A stretch of 64,000 nt of DNA, from positions 310,001-374,000 of the forward strand of contig CAXXOK010000007.1 of NCBI GenBank assembly GCA_963664595.2. Direction: 5' to 3'. Source of the DNA: CAXXOK01 sp963664595. GTDB taxonomy: Bacteria; Bacillota; Clostridia; Christensenellales; Aristaeellaceae. The translations under genes were made by a program, and so were the position numbers. Numbering within the stretch: the first letter of the stretch is position 1; every line of letters begins with the position of its first letter. Shown here one piece after another: positions 43,734 to 52,878 of the stretch. The notes under the pieces are model-generated. The model was not told where the DNA came from, did no database searches, and saw only the letters and a program-made list of their open reading frames with translations.

Positions 43734-44615
43734 TTACCCTTCCAACGCCCTTTTGCCCAAGAGATACGCGCCCACCAGTCCGCTGACGGGGAACAGCACA
43801 GGCGGAACGATGTATTCGTCTATGTGCTCCAGCACCATGGGCGACTGCACATAGCCGCCCAGCAGCTCCTGCGTGCGGCGCCGGATCATGGGAAACAACG
43901 CCCGGCGCTGCATCACGCCGCCGCCGAGAATGATGCGCTGCGGACTGACGGTTACAATCAGGTTTACGCACATCTGGGCCAGATAATCCGCTTCGATCAA
44001 AAAGGTCGGATGATCGTCCGGCAGGTTTTTCGCGTCCCCGCCCACGCGCGCGCCGATGGCGGGTCCGGCCGCCAGCCCTTCCAGACAGCCGTCATGGTAG
44101 GGGCACACGCCACTGGGGTTGGGATCGTCCGGATGCGGCCTGAGCAGAATGTGCCCAAGCTCCGGGTGCAGCAGCCCGTGCACCAGCTTGCCGCCGGAGA
44201 GCACCCCGCCGCCGATACCCGTGCCGACAGTGATATATACGGCATCCTGCATGCCTTTGGCCGCGCCGCGGTCCGCTTCGGCCAGCACGGCGGCATTTAC
44301 GTCGGTATCGATGGCGCAGGGAATTTGACTGTCCCCCACCAGCGCGGGCAGCAGCGGATATGTACGCCACTTCAGTTTTGGGGTGGAGGTAATATATCCA
44401 TAGGTTTCGGACGCGGGATTCAGATCCAGCGGCCCGAACGAGCCTACTCCCAACGCGTCGATATGACGTTCCTCAAAAAACGCCTTCATGGCGGGCACCG
44501 TTTCCTCCGGCGAAAGCGTGGGCAGCGTCAGGCTCTCCAGCTGCCTGCCCTGCAAGTCAAACGTTGCAAGCACCATTTTGGTTCCCCCGGCCTCCAGCGC
44601 GCCGATTGTATGCAT
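43734..44615 (-). CDS. ROK-family sugar kinase (fructokinase-like)
   Basis: A 293-residue ROK kinase. The N-terminal phosphate loop is GALEAGGTKMVLA, the second is VGTGIGGGVLSGGKLVHG, and the ROK zinc motif is HPELGHILL then CPYHDGCLEGLAAGPAIGAR with His and Cys ligands. The EAGGTK and PLDLNP blocks are typical of the fructokinase/GmuE branch. The ATG at 44615 is chosen because AAAGGAG lies nine bases upstream; an upstream TTG would overlap that site. Confidence 0.88.
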   Translation of the reverse strand: MHTIGALEAGGTKMVLATFDLQGRQLESLTLPTLSPEETVPAMKAFFEERHIDALGVGSFGPLDLNPASETYGYITSTPKLKWRTYPLLPALVGDSQIPCAIDTDVNAAVLAEADRGAAKGMQDAVYITVGTGIGGGVLSGGKLVHGLLHPELGHILLRPHPDDPNPSGVCPYHDGCLEGLAAGPAIGARVGGDAKNLPDDHPTFLIEADYLAQMCVNLIVTVSPQRIILGGGVMQRRALFPMIRRRTQELLGGYVQSPMVLEHIDEYIVPPVLFPVSGLVGAYLLGKRALEG

Positions 44616-44675
44616 ACCCGTCAACTCCTTTTGTCGTGTTCCCTCATCATATCAAAATCACCCGCTAAAAACAAC

Positions 44676-44705
44676 TTGACGAATGCGGCTTGCGTACAGT
44701 ACAAT
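44676..44705 (+). promoter_or_regulatory. promoter of the whiA operon
   Basis: TTGACG (44676-44681), 18-bp spacer, TACAAT (44700-44705), 90 bp before whiA. Confidence 0.7.
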
Positions 44706-44793
44706 ACCCCCATAAAAACAAGGCTGTTTGCGTCGATCAGGATTGCTGATATTTGATCGGCTGTTTGGTATAAATGTCTGCGAAAGGATCCGT

Positions 44794-45741
44794 ATGTCTT
44801 TTTCCTCCGATTGCAAGGAAGAATTATGCCGTGTTCCCTGTGAGAAGCCATGCTGCCGTATGGCCGAGCTTACCGCGCTGTACCTGAGCGTGGGATCGCT
44901 GACGCTGCTGGGGCAGGGCAAGCTCAGCATCCGCTTCACGGCGGACAGCCCGGCCGTTGCCCGCAGAATTTACCAGCTGATCCAAAAGGAAACACAGATC
45001 ACGGCGCAGCTGCACTGCGTAACCCATGCGCGGTTCGGCGGCACACGCGACTATGTGCTGACGCTTGGCCCCAACGACGCACCCTTGCTTTTACACAGGT
45101 TTGATATGGCAACCCCCGGTCCGGCCCCCATGCTGTACTCCATGCATCCGCGCATCCGGCTCACCCGTACGTGCTGCCGTTATGCCTTCCTGCGCGGCGC
45201 GTTTTTGGGGTGCGGTACGCTGGTGAACCCCCACAGCGCGTATCACCTGGAGTTCACCATTCGGGAAGAAAAGCTGCGCCGGAGCATCATCAAATGCCTG
45301 CAGAGCCTGGATATCCCCGTTAAGGAAACCAAGCGCAAAAAAGCCGTCAATCTGTATGTCAAGCAGAGCGAGCATATCATCACCATGCTTACCGTCACAG
45401 GCGCCCATCAAACCGTGACAACGCTGGAAAGCCTGCTGGTAAGGCGGCAGGTGCTGGGCCATGTGAACCGCGCCATGAACTGCGATTATGCCAATCTGCA
45501 AAAGCAAACCAACGCCGGCTCGGAGCAAATCCGGCTGATTGAACAGCTGCTCGCTTCCGACCAATTTTCCGCTTTGCCCCCGGGACTGCAGGAACTGGCG
45601 CAGGCGCGCCTGCAGGCACCCGATATAAGCCTTGCGGAGCTTGGACTGCGGATGAGCCCCCCGATCAGCAAAAGCGGCGTAAACAACCGCATGAGAAGAT
45701 TGATGCAAATCGCGCGGGAAACAACAGACGAAACCCCTTGA
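44794..45741 (+). CDS. whiA: sporulation/division regulator WhiA
   Basis: A 315-residue WhiA protein: N-terminal LAGLIDADG-like domain without nuclease residues (here RTCCRYAFLRGAFLGCGTLVNP and YHLEFT) and a C-terminal helix-turn-helix (LAELGLRMSPPISKSGVNNRMRRL). It binds DNA in Streptomyces sporulation and affects division in Bacillus. The ATG at 44794 follows GAAAGGA and the typical MSFSSDCKEEL start. The usual neighbours yvcJ/yvcK upstream are missing, but the HPr-like gene follows as in Bacillus. Confidence 0.93.
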   Translation: MSFSSDCKEELCRVPCEKPCCRMAELTALYLSVGSLTLLGQGKLSIRFTADSPAVARRIYQLIQKETQITAQLHCVTHARFGGTRDYVLTLGPNDAPLLLHRFDMATPGPAPMLYSMHPRIRLTRTCCRYAFLRGAFLGCGTLVNPHSAYHLEFTIREEKLRRSIIKCLQSLDIPVKETKRKKAVNLYVKQSEHIITMLTVTGAHQTVTTLESLLVRRQVLGHVNRAMNCDYANLQKQTNAGSEQIRLIEQLLASDQFSALPPGLQELAQARLQAPDISLAELGLRMSPPISKSGVNNRMRRLMQIARETTDETP

Positions 45742-45760
45742 TATCATAGGAGGAACCATT

Positions 45761-46042
45761 ATGATCCGCACACGGATTGATCTCAAACCGCTTCTGCCCT
45801 TCACCCGGGTGCTGGCGGCGGAACTGGCGACCATCGGCGGCCATTACGAATGCAGCGTAACGCTGGAGCAGGATGGCTTGGCCGTCAACCTGAAAAGCAT
45901 GCTGGGCATGCTCTCCCAAACCATGAAACCCTCGGCCGATATCACCCTCGTTGCCGACGGCGTAGACGAAAAAGAAGCTACACAGGCGCTGCTGACGGCT
46001 ATCCGGGAATACCAGGCAAGCGAGACCGCTCCCAAATCCTGA
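45761..46042 (+). CDS. Crh-like HPr-domain protein lacking His15
   Basis: A 93-residue HPr-fold protein. Residue 46 is the regulatory serine in NLKSMLGML, exactly where HPr and Crh have Ser46. Position 15, the phosphotransfer histidine of HPr, is Thr (PFTRVLAA). Bacillus Crh also lacks His15 (Gln) and lies after whiA, so this is probably a Crh-type regulator acting through HPr kinase and CcpA; that role is inferred. It has no sugar-transfer capacity. Confidence 0.82.
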   Translation: MIRTRIDLKPLLPFTRVLAAELATIGGHYECSVTLEQDGLAVNLKSMLGMLSQTMKPSADITLVADGVDEKEATQALLTAIREYQASETAPKS

Positions 46043-46049
46043 CATCGCC

Positions 46050-47141
46050 ATGACGAACACGGCGGTTTGCGATTGGCTGATGGCCCATGCCGACACACCG
46101 ATACGCTATCGTATCGCACGTGAATTTCTGTTGGATTTTAAAACTGCACAGGCCCTCGAGCCGGAGCTTTTCAAGCATAAAGCCGTCGTGTTTTGGCTTG
46201 CTCTTTTAAAGCCTGCCTCTCCCCCGCAGCACCGTTGGATGGAGCACGGCAGCTTTGATTTCTGTCTGGAAAATGCCCTGCTCAAAGCGGTTCAGCTGGG
46301 GCTGCACGGCGGCCTTCCGCCCGTGACGGACGCGGTAGGCTTTTATCTGGATAAGCTGGAGCGCTGCGCTCCTGAAACCCTGTTTCAGGATTTTTCTGCC
46401 CTGCTCACCGTAACCCTGCTGTCGCTGGCAGAGGTGCGGCATGAGCGGGTCCGGCAGGCGATGCTGCAACGGCTGGATCATCTGCAAAGCTTCTCCCTCC
46501 ATGCCGCCGATCTGTACTTTTCCGCATCCGAGCGTGCCAAGCTGACCGGCGTTCCTGCCTGCTGGAAAAACCGGGAGCACTTCATCCGCCCGGCGTTCAT
46601 CCGGGAGTACGGCTTTGGCTTTCCGCTGCTGTACGACCTGGTGGGGCTGCATTCGCTGTACCGCCTGCAAGACCCGGAAACCGACCGCAAAATCGACGAT
46701 ATCCTGCGCTATCTGTCCACCGACGCGTTTCACCGCCTGATTGGAAACGGCTACGGCATCCTGGCAGAGGAAAACGGCGCGTACCATTCCATGGGCTGGG
46801 ATCCGAAGTATCCCGGCTGGTTTGATGTACCGGCTTATCTGCAAAGCGGCAACATGCCCCGGCTGCTGTTTTTTGCGCTGCACGCGGCCCGGTATCCCGT
46901 GGCGCGCGCCACCCGATGGTTTGCCGACTTGCTTCATTGCCTGGACACTTATCAAACCGCCGAAGGCTGCTACGCTTTCCCCGCGGAGTGGCTTGCGGAA
47001 AAAACAGGCTACGCGGTGCTGGGCAGCCATCTTTCGTTTGGGGAAAACCGCCGCAAACACGGCTGGCGCGAGATCGAATCAACCTTTTTCATGCAGCTGC
47101 TTACGCAGGACCACCGCACGGCGCAGCACGGCGCCAGTTGA
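46050..47141 (+). CDS. uncharacterised protein, possible alpha/alpha-toroid
   Basis: A 363-residue soluble protein of unknown function. Repeated helical pairs, aromatic-rich segments (YHSMGWDPKYPGWFD) and the C-terminal GYAVLGSHLSFGENRR then REIESTFFM suggest an alpha/alpha-barrel such as prenyltransferase- or terpene cyclase-like folds, but no catalytic motif was identified. It follows the HPr-like gene by 7 bp and precedes a GH13 amylase by 56 bp. No RBS is obvious at 46050, so translation may depend on coupling. Confidence 0.6.
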   Translation: MTNTAVCDWLMAHADTPIRYRIAREFLLDFKTAQALEPELFKHKAVVFWLALLKPASPPQHRWMEHGSFDFCLENALLKAVQLGLHGGLPPVTDAVGFYLDKLERCAPETLFQDFSALLTVTLLSLAEVRHERVRQAMLQRLDHLQSFSLHAADLYFSASERAKLTGVPACWKNREHFIRPAFIREYGFGFPLLYDLVGLHSLYRLQDPETDRKIDDILRYLSTDAFHRLIGNGYGILAEENGAYHSMGWDPKYPGWFDVPAYLQSGNMPRLLFFALHAARYPVARATRWFADLLHCLDTYQTAEGCYAFPAEWLAEKTGYAVLGSHLSFGENRRKHGWREIESTFFMQLLTQDHRTAQHGAS

Positions 47142-47197
47142 TAATTCTGTCTAAAAACGATATGATAGAAGCAAATCCGTAAGAGGGAGGCGGTTGC

Positions 47198-49012
47198 ATG
47201 TTCTGCCATGATTCTCATTCTCCGGAATATCGTCAGCCCATTGGCGCTGTCGTCTGCGGCGGCACGGTGACGTTGCGTTTCTTTTGCAGCGAAACGCATC
47301 CCATTACCGTGCGCACCTGGGACGGAACGGAGCATACCGCCCCCATGGCCCCCATCGGCAGCGGAGTGTACGAGGCAACGCTTACCGCGCCGCAGACGCC
47401 CATGCTTTTCTGGTACGATTTCATCATCCATACGCCCGATGGCGACGTTCGTTACGGCAACGCGGACGACGGCCTGGGCGGCGAAGGCCATGTGGTGTAT
47501 GATACGCTGCATGCCTTTCAGATCACGGTGTATGATTTTCTGTATGAAACGCCGAAGTTTCTGCGGGAGGGCGTTCTCTACCAAATCTTTCCGGACCGTT
47601 ATGCCCGCGGCACAAACGCCGTAACCCCAGCGCAGCAGAACAAGATTAACGAGGCGCATCCCGAGGCCACCTTTCATAAAAAGTGGAACGAGCCGCCCGC
47701 GCTATCCATTGATCCCGAAAACGGCGATAACCGCGCGCTGGACTTTTTCGGCGGCACGCTGCAGGGCATTGAGGAAAAGCTGCCCTATCTGCAGGAGCTG
47801 GGCGTGACCGTTTTATACCTGAACCCCATCGTGCGCGCGCGCACCAACCACCGCTATGATACGGGCGACTATCACCGGATTGATCCGGTGCTGGGCTCCC
47901 TGCGCAGCTTCACCTCCCTCACGGCCAAGGCGGAAGCGCTGGGCATCCGCGTTATTCTGGACGGCGTGTTCAGCCACACCGGCGCGGACAGCCTGTATTT
48001 CAACCGTTTCGGACGCTATAAGGGCAAGGGCGCGTACCAGAGCCTCAAGTCCCGCTATGCCTCCTGGTACCATTTTGACGAGTTTCCCGATACATACAAC
48101 ACCTGGTGGGGTTTTTACACCCTGCCCGCCGTGGATAAGGAGCAGCCGGACTATCAGCATTTTCTGCTCAATCAGGAAAACGGCGTCCTGCCCTATTGGA
48201 TGGCAAACGGCGCTTCCGGCTGGCGGCTGGACGTAGCCGACGAGCTGCCGATGATCTTGCTGCGCAAAATGCGCTATGCCGTGAAACGGGCCAGCGAAAC
48301 CGGCGCGTTGATCGGCGAGGTATGGGAGGACGCCAGCAATAAAATCAGCTACGGGCAGCTGCGCTCCTACTGCCTGGGCGATACGCTGGACAGCGTGATG
48401 AACTATCCCCTGCGCCGCGCCGTGATTGACTTTTTTACCGGCCGCATCACCGCGCATGCGCTGGCGCGGCTGATATTGCACCAGCGCGAGGTCTATCCCG
48501 CGCCGTTCCACTACAGCCTGATGAACCTGCTGGGCAGCCACGACCGCGTACGCGCGCTCAACGCCTTTGCGGGCTATGATATGGAGGGCATTCACCAGAT
48601 GGCGCGGGAGGAAGCAAGGCATATAACCCTGAACGCGGATCAGCTTGCGCTGGCCAAGGCGCGGTATGTGGAAGCGCTGAAGCTTATATGCGCGCTGCCG
48701 GGCATCCCCTCGGTATACTACGGGGATGAGATCGGCATGCAGGGCATGGCCGATCCGTGGAACCGCGCGCCCATGGCGTGGAACAAAATCGACAAGGAGC
48801 TGCAAAGCGCCGTACAAGCCCTGCTGCACGAACGCCGCAACAGCCCCGCGCTGCAGACAGGCTTTCTGGATGTCAAGGCAACCGGAGCCGATACGCTCAT
48901 CATCCGCCGCACAGCGAAAAACGGGCTGGACGCCTTTGGCGCTCCGCTGTCCGGGCCGGACGCGGAGATCACCGTCACACGGCAGCTTCCGCCGTTTGCC
49001 GCAAAGGCGTAG
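47198..49012 (+). CDS. GH13 alpha-amylase family (neopullulanase/cyclomaltodextrinase-like)
   Basis: A 604-residue GH13 enzyme without signal peptide, so intracellular. An N-terminal beta domain (about 15-110) of the CBM34 kind precedes the barrel. Catalytic residues are the nucleophile D345 in GWRLDVADE, acid/base E374 in GEVWED and D449 in LLGSHD; the first conserved region is DGVFSHTG. Such enzymes hydrolyse maltodextrins, cyclodextrins or pullulan. AGGGAGG precedes the ATG. It is adjacent to recF, an unusual pairing. Confidence 0.92.
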   Translation: MFCHDSHSPEYRQPIGAVVCGGTVTLRFFCSETHPITVRTWDGTEHTAPMAPIGSGVYEATLTAPQTPMLFWYDFIIHTPDGDVRYGNADDGLGGEGHVVYDTLHAFQITVYDFLYETPKFLREGVLYQIFPDRYARGTNAVTPAQQNKINEAHPEATFHKKWNEPPALSIDPENGDNRALDFFGGTLQGIEEKLPYLQELGVTVLYLNPIVRARTNHRYDTGDYHRIDPVLGSLRSFTSLTAKAEALGIRVILDGVFSHTGADSLYFNRFGRYKGKGAYQSLKSRYASWYHFDEFPDTYNTWWGFYTLPAVDKEQPDYQHFLLNQENGVLPYWMANGASGWRLDVADELPMILLRKMRYAVKRASETGALIGEVWEDASNKISYGQLRSYCLGDTLDSVMNYPLRRAVIDFFTGRITAHALARLILHQREVYPAPFHYSLMNLLGSHDRVRALNAFAGYDMEGIHQMAREEARHITLNADQLALAKARYVEALKLICALPGIPSVYYGDEIGMQGMADPWNRAPMAWNKIDKELQSAVQALLHERRNSPALQTGFLDVKATGADTLIIRRTAKNGLDAFGAPLSGPDAEITVTRQLPPFAAKA

Positions 49013-49015
49013 CGT

Positions 49016-50140
49016 ATGAAGTTTACGTCCCTGCAGCTGAAAAATTTCCGCAATTATTCCTCGCTGGATCTGAAACCCAGCGAGGGTATTACTGTGCTCT
49101 ACGGAGCCAACGGATCCGGTAAAACCAACCTGCTGGAGTCCATGCATCTTTTGTCCGTGGGGCGCAGCCACCGCACCTCCGCCGACCGCGAGATGATCGC
49201 CGAGGGCGAGGACGTGGCGTTTATCCGCGCACAAACCCAACGGCTGGACGGCAAGCACGATATTGAGGTGCGGCTGTATCCGCTGTTGAAGCCGCAGAAA
49301 CGTGTACTGATCCACGGCAAGGCCGCCGAACGGATTTCCGATATGATGGGCCACGCCACCACCGTGATGTTCGCACCGGAGGATCTGCGCATCGTGAGCG
49401 ACGGCCCGGCGGCGCGACGCCGGTTTATCGATATGCAGCTCAGCCAGATCCGCCCCAGCTATCTCAAAGCCCTGCGGCGGTACCTGACTACGCTGGAAAG
49501 CCGCAACGCGCTGCTGAAAGCGCAAAAGAACAAACCCGCCGATGATTTTGACCGCCAGATGGACGCGTGGGACGAGCAGCTGGCAGGCGCCGCCGTGTAT
49601 GTGGTAGAGCCGCGCCGGTGGTTTTTAACGGAACTTTCCGCGCGCGCACAGGAGCAGTACGCCGCCATTGCCGAGGACCGGGACGAGGTGTTCACCCTCC
49701 GCTATACCGGGCCGCTGGCGACCACGCCAACCCCCTACCGCGATATGCTGGCCGCCCTTAAGCGCAGCCGCGACGAGGACGCGCGGCGGCTGTTTACCAC
49801 CTTCGGCCCGCACCGGGACGATCTGTCCCTGATGCTCTCTGGCAAGGAGCTGCGCGCCTATGGCAGCCAGGGGCAGGTGCGCACAGCGGTGCTGAGCATG
49901 AAGCTGGGCGAAATTCAGCTGATTGAAAACGAAATGGGCGAGCTGCCCACCCTGCTGCTGGATGATGTGTTTTCCGAGCTTGATCACCAGCGCCGCAACG
50001 CCCTTTTACAATCCACCCAGGGCGTGCAGACCTTTATCACCTGCACCGACAAATCCGACGCTGCGGGCGCGAAGGCCGACGCCTTCTACTGTGTAACGGC
50101 AGACGAACAGGGAAAGGCCAGCCTCACGCCTGACGCATAG
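49016..50140 (+). CDS. recF: DNA replication and repair protein RecF
   Basis: RecF (374 aa) is an SMC-like ATPase that helps load RecA at gaps. Walker A is GANGSGKT (30-37), the signature region is SQGQVRTAVLSMKLGEI, and Walker B is LLLDDVFSELD. The N-terminal LQLKNFRNY is typical. It starts 3 bp after the GH13 stop. In most bacteria recF lies by dnaN/gyrB; here it is apart from them. Confidence 0.95.
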   Translation: MKFTSLQLKNFRNYSSLDLKPSEGITVLYGANGSGKTNLLESMHLLSVGRSHRTSADREMIAEGEDVAFIRAQTQRLDGKHDIEVRLYPLLKPQKRVLIHGKAAERISDMMGHATTVMFAPEDLRIVSDGPAARRRFIDMQLSQIRPSYLKALRRYLTTLESRNALLKAQKNKPADDFDRQMDAWDEQLAGAAVYVVEPRRWFLTELSARAQEQYAAIAEDRDEVFTLRYTGPLATTPTPYRDMLAALKRSRDEDARRLFTTFGPHRDDLSLMLSGKELRAYGSQGQVRTAVLSMKLGEIQLIENEMGELPTLLLDDVFSELDHQRRNALLQSTQGVQTFITCTDKSDAAGAKADAFYCVTADEQGKASLTPDA

Positions 50141-50178
50141 CTGCCGCGCAGGGCATGGCCTGAAACGGATAATAAGAA

Positions 50179-50206
50179 ACACTGCCTTGCCTTTGCATAG
50201 CGGTGT
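50179..50206 (+). terminator. terminator hairpin after recF, left copy
   Basis: A 28-nt imperfect hairpin (ACACTGCCTTGC...GCATAGCGGTGT) followed by CAGATTG rather than Ts. It matches 26 of 28 bases of the hairpin at 50394-50421. Confidence 0.65.
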
Positions 50207-50215
50207 CAGATTGTT

Positions 50216-50388
50216 AAAAAGAAGGGTCCAGGGCTGAAAGTCCTGGTCAGGGTGCAGGGGTGAAACCCTTGCCGGGGATTGGGGTGGAACCCCAAGGGCT
50301 TACGTTACAGCAAAGGGGTAAGCGAGCGAACAGCGCCGAAGGCGCTATGAAGCGAGCGGCAATAATAACCCGAAAAGGTTCTTTGACA
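50216..50388 (+). repeat. 173-bp structured repeat, copy C (intact)
   Basis: The uninterrupted copy. Successive stems visible: CCAGG/CCTGG, CAGGG/CCCTTG, TTGGGG/CCCCAA with loop TGGAA, GCTTAC/GTAAGC, AGCGCC/GGCGCT and AACC/GGTT. AAGCGAGCG occurs at both sides of the fifth stem. No ORF is credible. It begins AAAAAGAAGGG and ends GGTTCTTTGACA, directly between two terminator hairpins. Confidence 0.9.
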
Positions 50389-50393
50389 GGCCG

Positions 50394-50429
50394 ACACCGC
50401 CATGCCTTTGCATAGCGGTGTTTCTTTTG
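50394..50429 (+). terminator. terminator hairpin after recF, right copy
   Basis: Hairpin at 50394-50421 followed by TTCTTTT. The remainder of the recF-mutS2 gap (50430-50569) shows nothing recognisable. Confidence 0.75.
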
Positions 50430-50569
50430 GCAGACAACAGATGCGCTCTCCCTGTCGGTGAACCGAGATTGATTCAGCGCTCCCTGGTCTTTTAAGCCTC
50501 ACGGCACGGTCGGGGCCGCATAAAAGCGCCGCCCCGGCCTGATTGCGATACAGCAATCCCGCAAAGGAT

Positions 50570-52486
50570 TCAATCCTGTTTCCCAGCTTTTTGTATGGCT
50601 TCATGCACCACCATGGCATCGGCGTCGTACCGCTTATCCAGCACGTGACTGGCCTTTCGGTTGGCGACCGTATCAAAGATAATGGAAAAATCATAATCCG
50701 GGGGATACAGCTCCGCCGCCGCCACCCGCAGCTGCAGGCGCGTATGCTTTACGACACGCTTCTCCCCCTTCACCTGAACAATCACGTCCCCGTTTTCATC
50801 CGACGGGCGGTATACGATGCCCGTTTCCTTCTGGGGCAGCACCATTACGCTGTCGCCCATGGTAAAATGCTGTTCCTGAGGTTTATGAATCGCTTCCGCC
50901 CGGATCAGGCGGCTTTGGGGAGCCCGCATCACAGGCGGTTTTTTTTCGTTCGTTATCTGTCCCCCGCCATATACGGCCTGATGGGCCCGGGCGAGCAGGT
51001 GCCCGGCCAACCCCAGCCGCCCGGCAATTTGCAGGGCGCAGCTTTCCCCCACCTTGCCCATCTCCAGCTGGTACTGCGGCGCGAGTGTTTCGGGATTGAA
51101 AGCCATGCGCGCCCTCAGCACATGTTCCGCCGTCTGCGCGTAGGTTTTGATCTGCGGATAATGTGTGGTAACCATAAACATGCAGCCGCGCAGGCGCAGC
51201 TCTTCCAGCACGGCAATGCCGATGCCCATGCCCTCGGCGGGGTCGGTGCCGCTGCCAAGCTCGTCCAGCAGCACAAGGCTGTCCCGGCTGGCGTTTTCCA
51301 GAATATGGATGACATTGGTCATATGGCCGGAGAAGGTGGACAGGTTCTGCGAAATGTTCTGGCTGTCTCCGATATCGCACCAGATACCATCCTGCATGGC
51401 GATATAGCTGCCCTCCCCGCAGGGAATATGCAGGCCGCACTGCGCCATCAGCGACAGCAGGCCGACCGTTTTAATCGCCACCGTTTTCCCCCCGGTATTG
51501 GGGCCTGTGATGATCACACCCCGGTCGCCGCCCTCCATGCGCAGGGTCAGCGGCACACAGGTTTCCGGGTCGAGCAGCGGGTGCCGCCCCTCCATGATGA
51601 TCAGCTTCCGCTCGCTCCCGATCTCCACCGGACGCGCGCCCATCGCTGCGGAAAGCTTGGCCTTGGCAAACAGCACATCAAGCTCCACCATCCGCTTCAT
51701 GTTGGCACGGATGGGCTGCGCCTCGTCCGCCACCAGCGCGCTGAGCGTATAAAGCACGCGGCGTGTTTCCTCGTCCTCACTGATCAGGACGGCGGAAAGT
51801 TCGTCCCGCAGCGAGGATACGGCCGAGGGCTCGATAAACACCGTGGTGCCGGACGCGGAGGTATCCACCACCGTGCCGTTCACCTGCTTTTGATAGCGCC
51901 GCTGCACAGGCAGCACATCGCGCCCGCCCCGGCTTGTGATATACCCGTCCGACAGGTATTGCTTGTGGGTGCGCAGGAATTGGTTAAGCTTTTCCCTTAT
52001 TTTGCCTTCCAGCAGCAGCTTCTTACGGCGCAGGTCGCGCAACAGCGGGCTGGCCTCGTCGCGGACCTCGTCTTCAAAAACACAGCGCTGGATTTCCGAC
52101 TGCAGGTCGGCAAGCAAATGGATGCCCTGCCCATAGCTGGCCAGTGTGGCATCCCGCGACGCGATACGGCTCAGGTATCCCGTCATCCGTTTGCAGGCTG
52201 CGGCAAAGGCCGCCACGCCGTTCAGCTGCTCGGGAGCCAGCATGGATCCGATTTCCGCGTGCGTCAGGGTTTCGTTCAGCCGGGTCATCAGCGGCAGCGG
52301 CGGCGCGCCGAAGGCGTCCAGCACACGCCGGGCGGCGGTGGTTTCCATCATGCGGCTTTCGCACAGCCGCTCATTCAGGATGGGTGAAAGCCCGTCCAGC
52401 ACGCCCCGGGCGTCGTCGGATACGGCGAGCGTTTTGATCTGATCAAGGATGATTGGAAATTCAAAGGTTTCAAAATGGGGATTCAT
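50570..52486 (-). CDS. MutS2-family ATPase lacking the Smr domain
   Basis: A 638-residue MutS2-type protein. The helical core is followed by the ATPase with Walker A GPNTGGKT, the STFSGHM block, Walker B LVLLDELGSGTDP and the His in VTTHYPQ. Typical MutS2 proteins are about 780 residues and end in a KOW-like segment plus an Smr nuclease domain. Here the chain ends shortly after the KOW-like stretch, without Smr. No stop or frameshift near the end suggests recent truncation, so it may be a distinct Smr-less subgroup. Confidence 0.88.
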   Translation of the reverse strand: MNPHFETFEFPIILDQIKTLAVSDDARGVLDGLSPILNERLCESRMMETTAARRVLDAFGAPPLPLMTRLNETLTHAEIGSMLAPEQLNGVAAFAAACKRMTGYLSRIASRDATLASYGQGIHLLADLQSEIQRCVFEDEVRDEASPLLRDLRRKKLLLEGKIREKLNQFLRTHKQYLSDGYITSRGGRDVLPVQRRYQKQVNGTVVDTSASGTTVFIEPSAVSSLRDELSAVLISEDEETRRVLYTLSALVADEAQPIRANMKRMVELDVLFAKAKLSAAMGARPVEIGSERKLIIMEGRHPLLDPETCVPLTLRMEGGDRGVIITGPNTGGKTVAIKTVGLLSLMAQCGLHIPCGEGSYIAMQDGIWCDIGDSQNISQNLSTFSGHMTNVIHILENASRDSLVLLDELGSGTDPAEGMGIGIAVLEELRLRGCMFMVTTHYPQIKTYAQTAEHVLRARMAFNPETLAPQYQLEMGKVGESCALQIAGRLGLAGHLLARAHQAVYGGGQITNEKKPPVMRAPQSRLIRAEAIHKPQEQHFTMGDSVMVLPQKETGIVYRPSDENGDVIVQVKGEKRVVKHTRLQLRVAAAELYPPDYDFSIIFDTVANRKASHVLDKRYDADAMVVHEAIQKAGKQD

Positions 52487-52572
52487 AGCCGATCTCTCCT
52501 CATGGTTTCATGTCTGGTTTTTCACGCATGAGCAGAATGCGGGCGTTTTTGAGATACGCAGCAACAGAAAAA

Positions 52573-52774
52573 ACATAGCCGACGCTATGTCCACAGTTCC
52601 CCTATACAGGCGGGTACTGCCGACTATCGTTCCGTATCAAAAAGGTATACCAAAACGCGATCATGCGGTCGCTTTGCATTCAGTACAGCCTTCGCTCTTT
52701 ACAGAACCGATAACAAACAAGTACCTCCAACACTTTAATAGCATCAGTATACTAAACCTTTCTTAATTTTGCAA
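52573..52774 (-). other. small transcription unit: promoter, short ORFs, terminator
   Basis: Minus strand TTGCAA (52769-52774), 17-bp spacer, TATACT (52746-52751), and 155 bp later a 7-bp stem (52573-52579/52584-52590) followed by T6. Between them are two short overlapping frames, the second (52602-52664) reading MIAFWYTFLIRNDSRQYPPV. Either a small RNA or short peptides; neither is shown. The 52775-52870 stretch shows nothing further. Confidence 0.4.
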
Positions 52775-52878
52775 GCCTTATCAAAGAAGCCCGCAGACGG
52801 CAAAACAAACGCCTTCCTTATCCGAAACTTTGATCCTTGCTATCGTTCCATTTTTTCCAGCATCCGGCCGTTATGATT

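Noticed and set aside
47813..49525. Open frame of 570 codons opposite the GH13 and recF genes
   Set aside because: Spans two real genes in antisense; composition is Gln/Arg/His-rich without motifs.
33745..50388. Group II intron or retron as the identity of the 173-bp repeat
   Set aside because: No reverse transcriptase gene and far too short; group IIC introns also target terminators but are not known to duplicate them.
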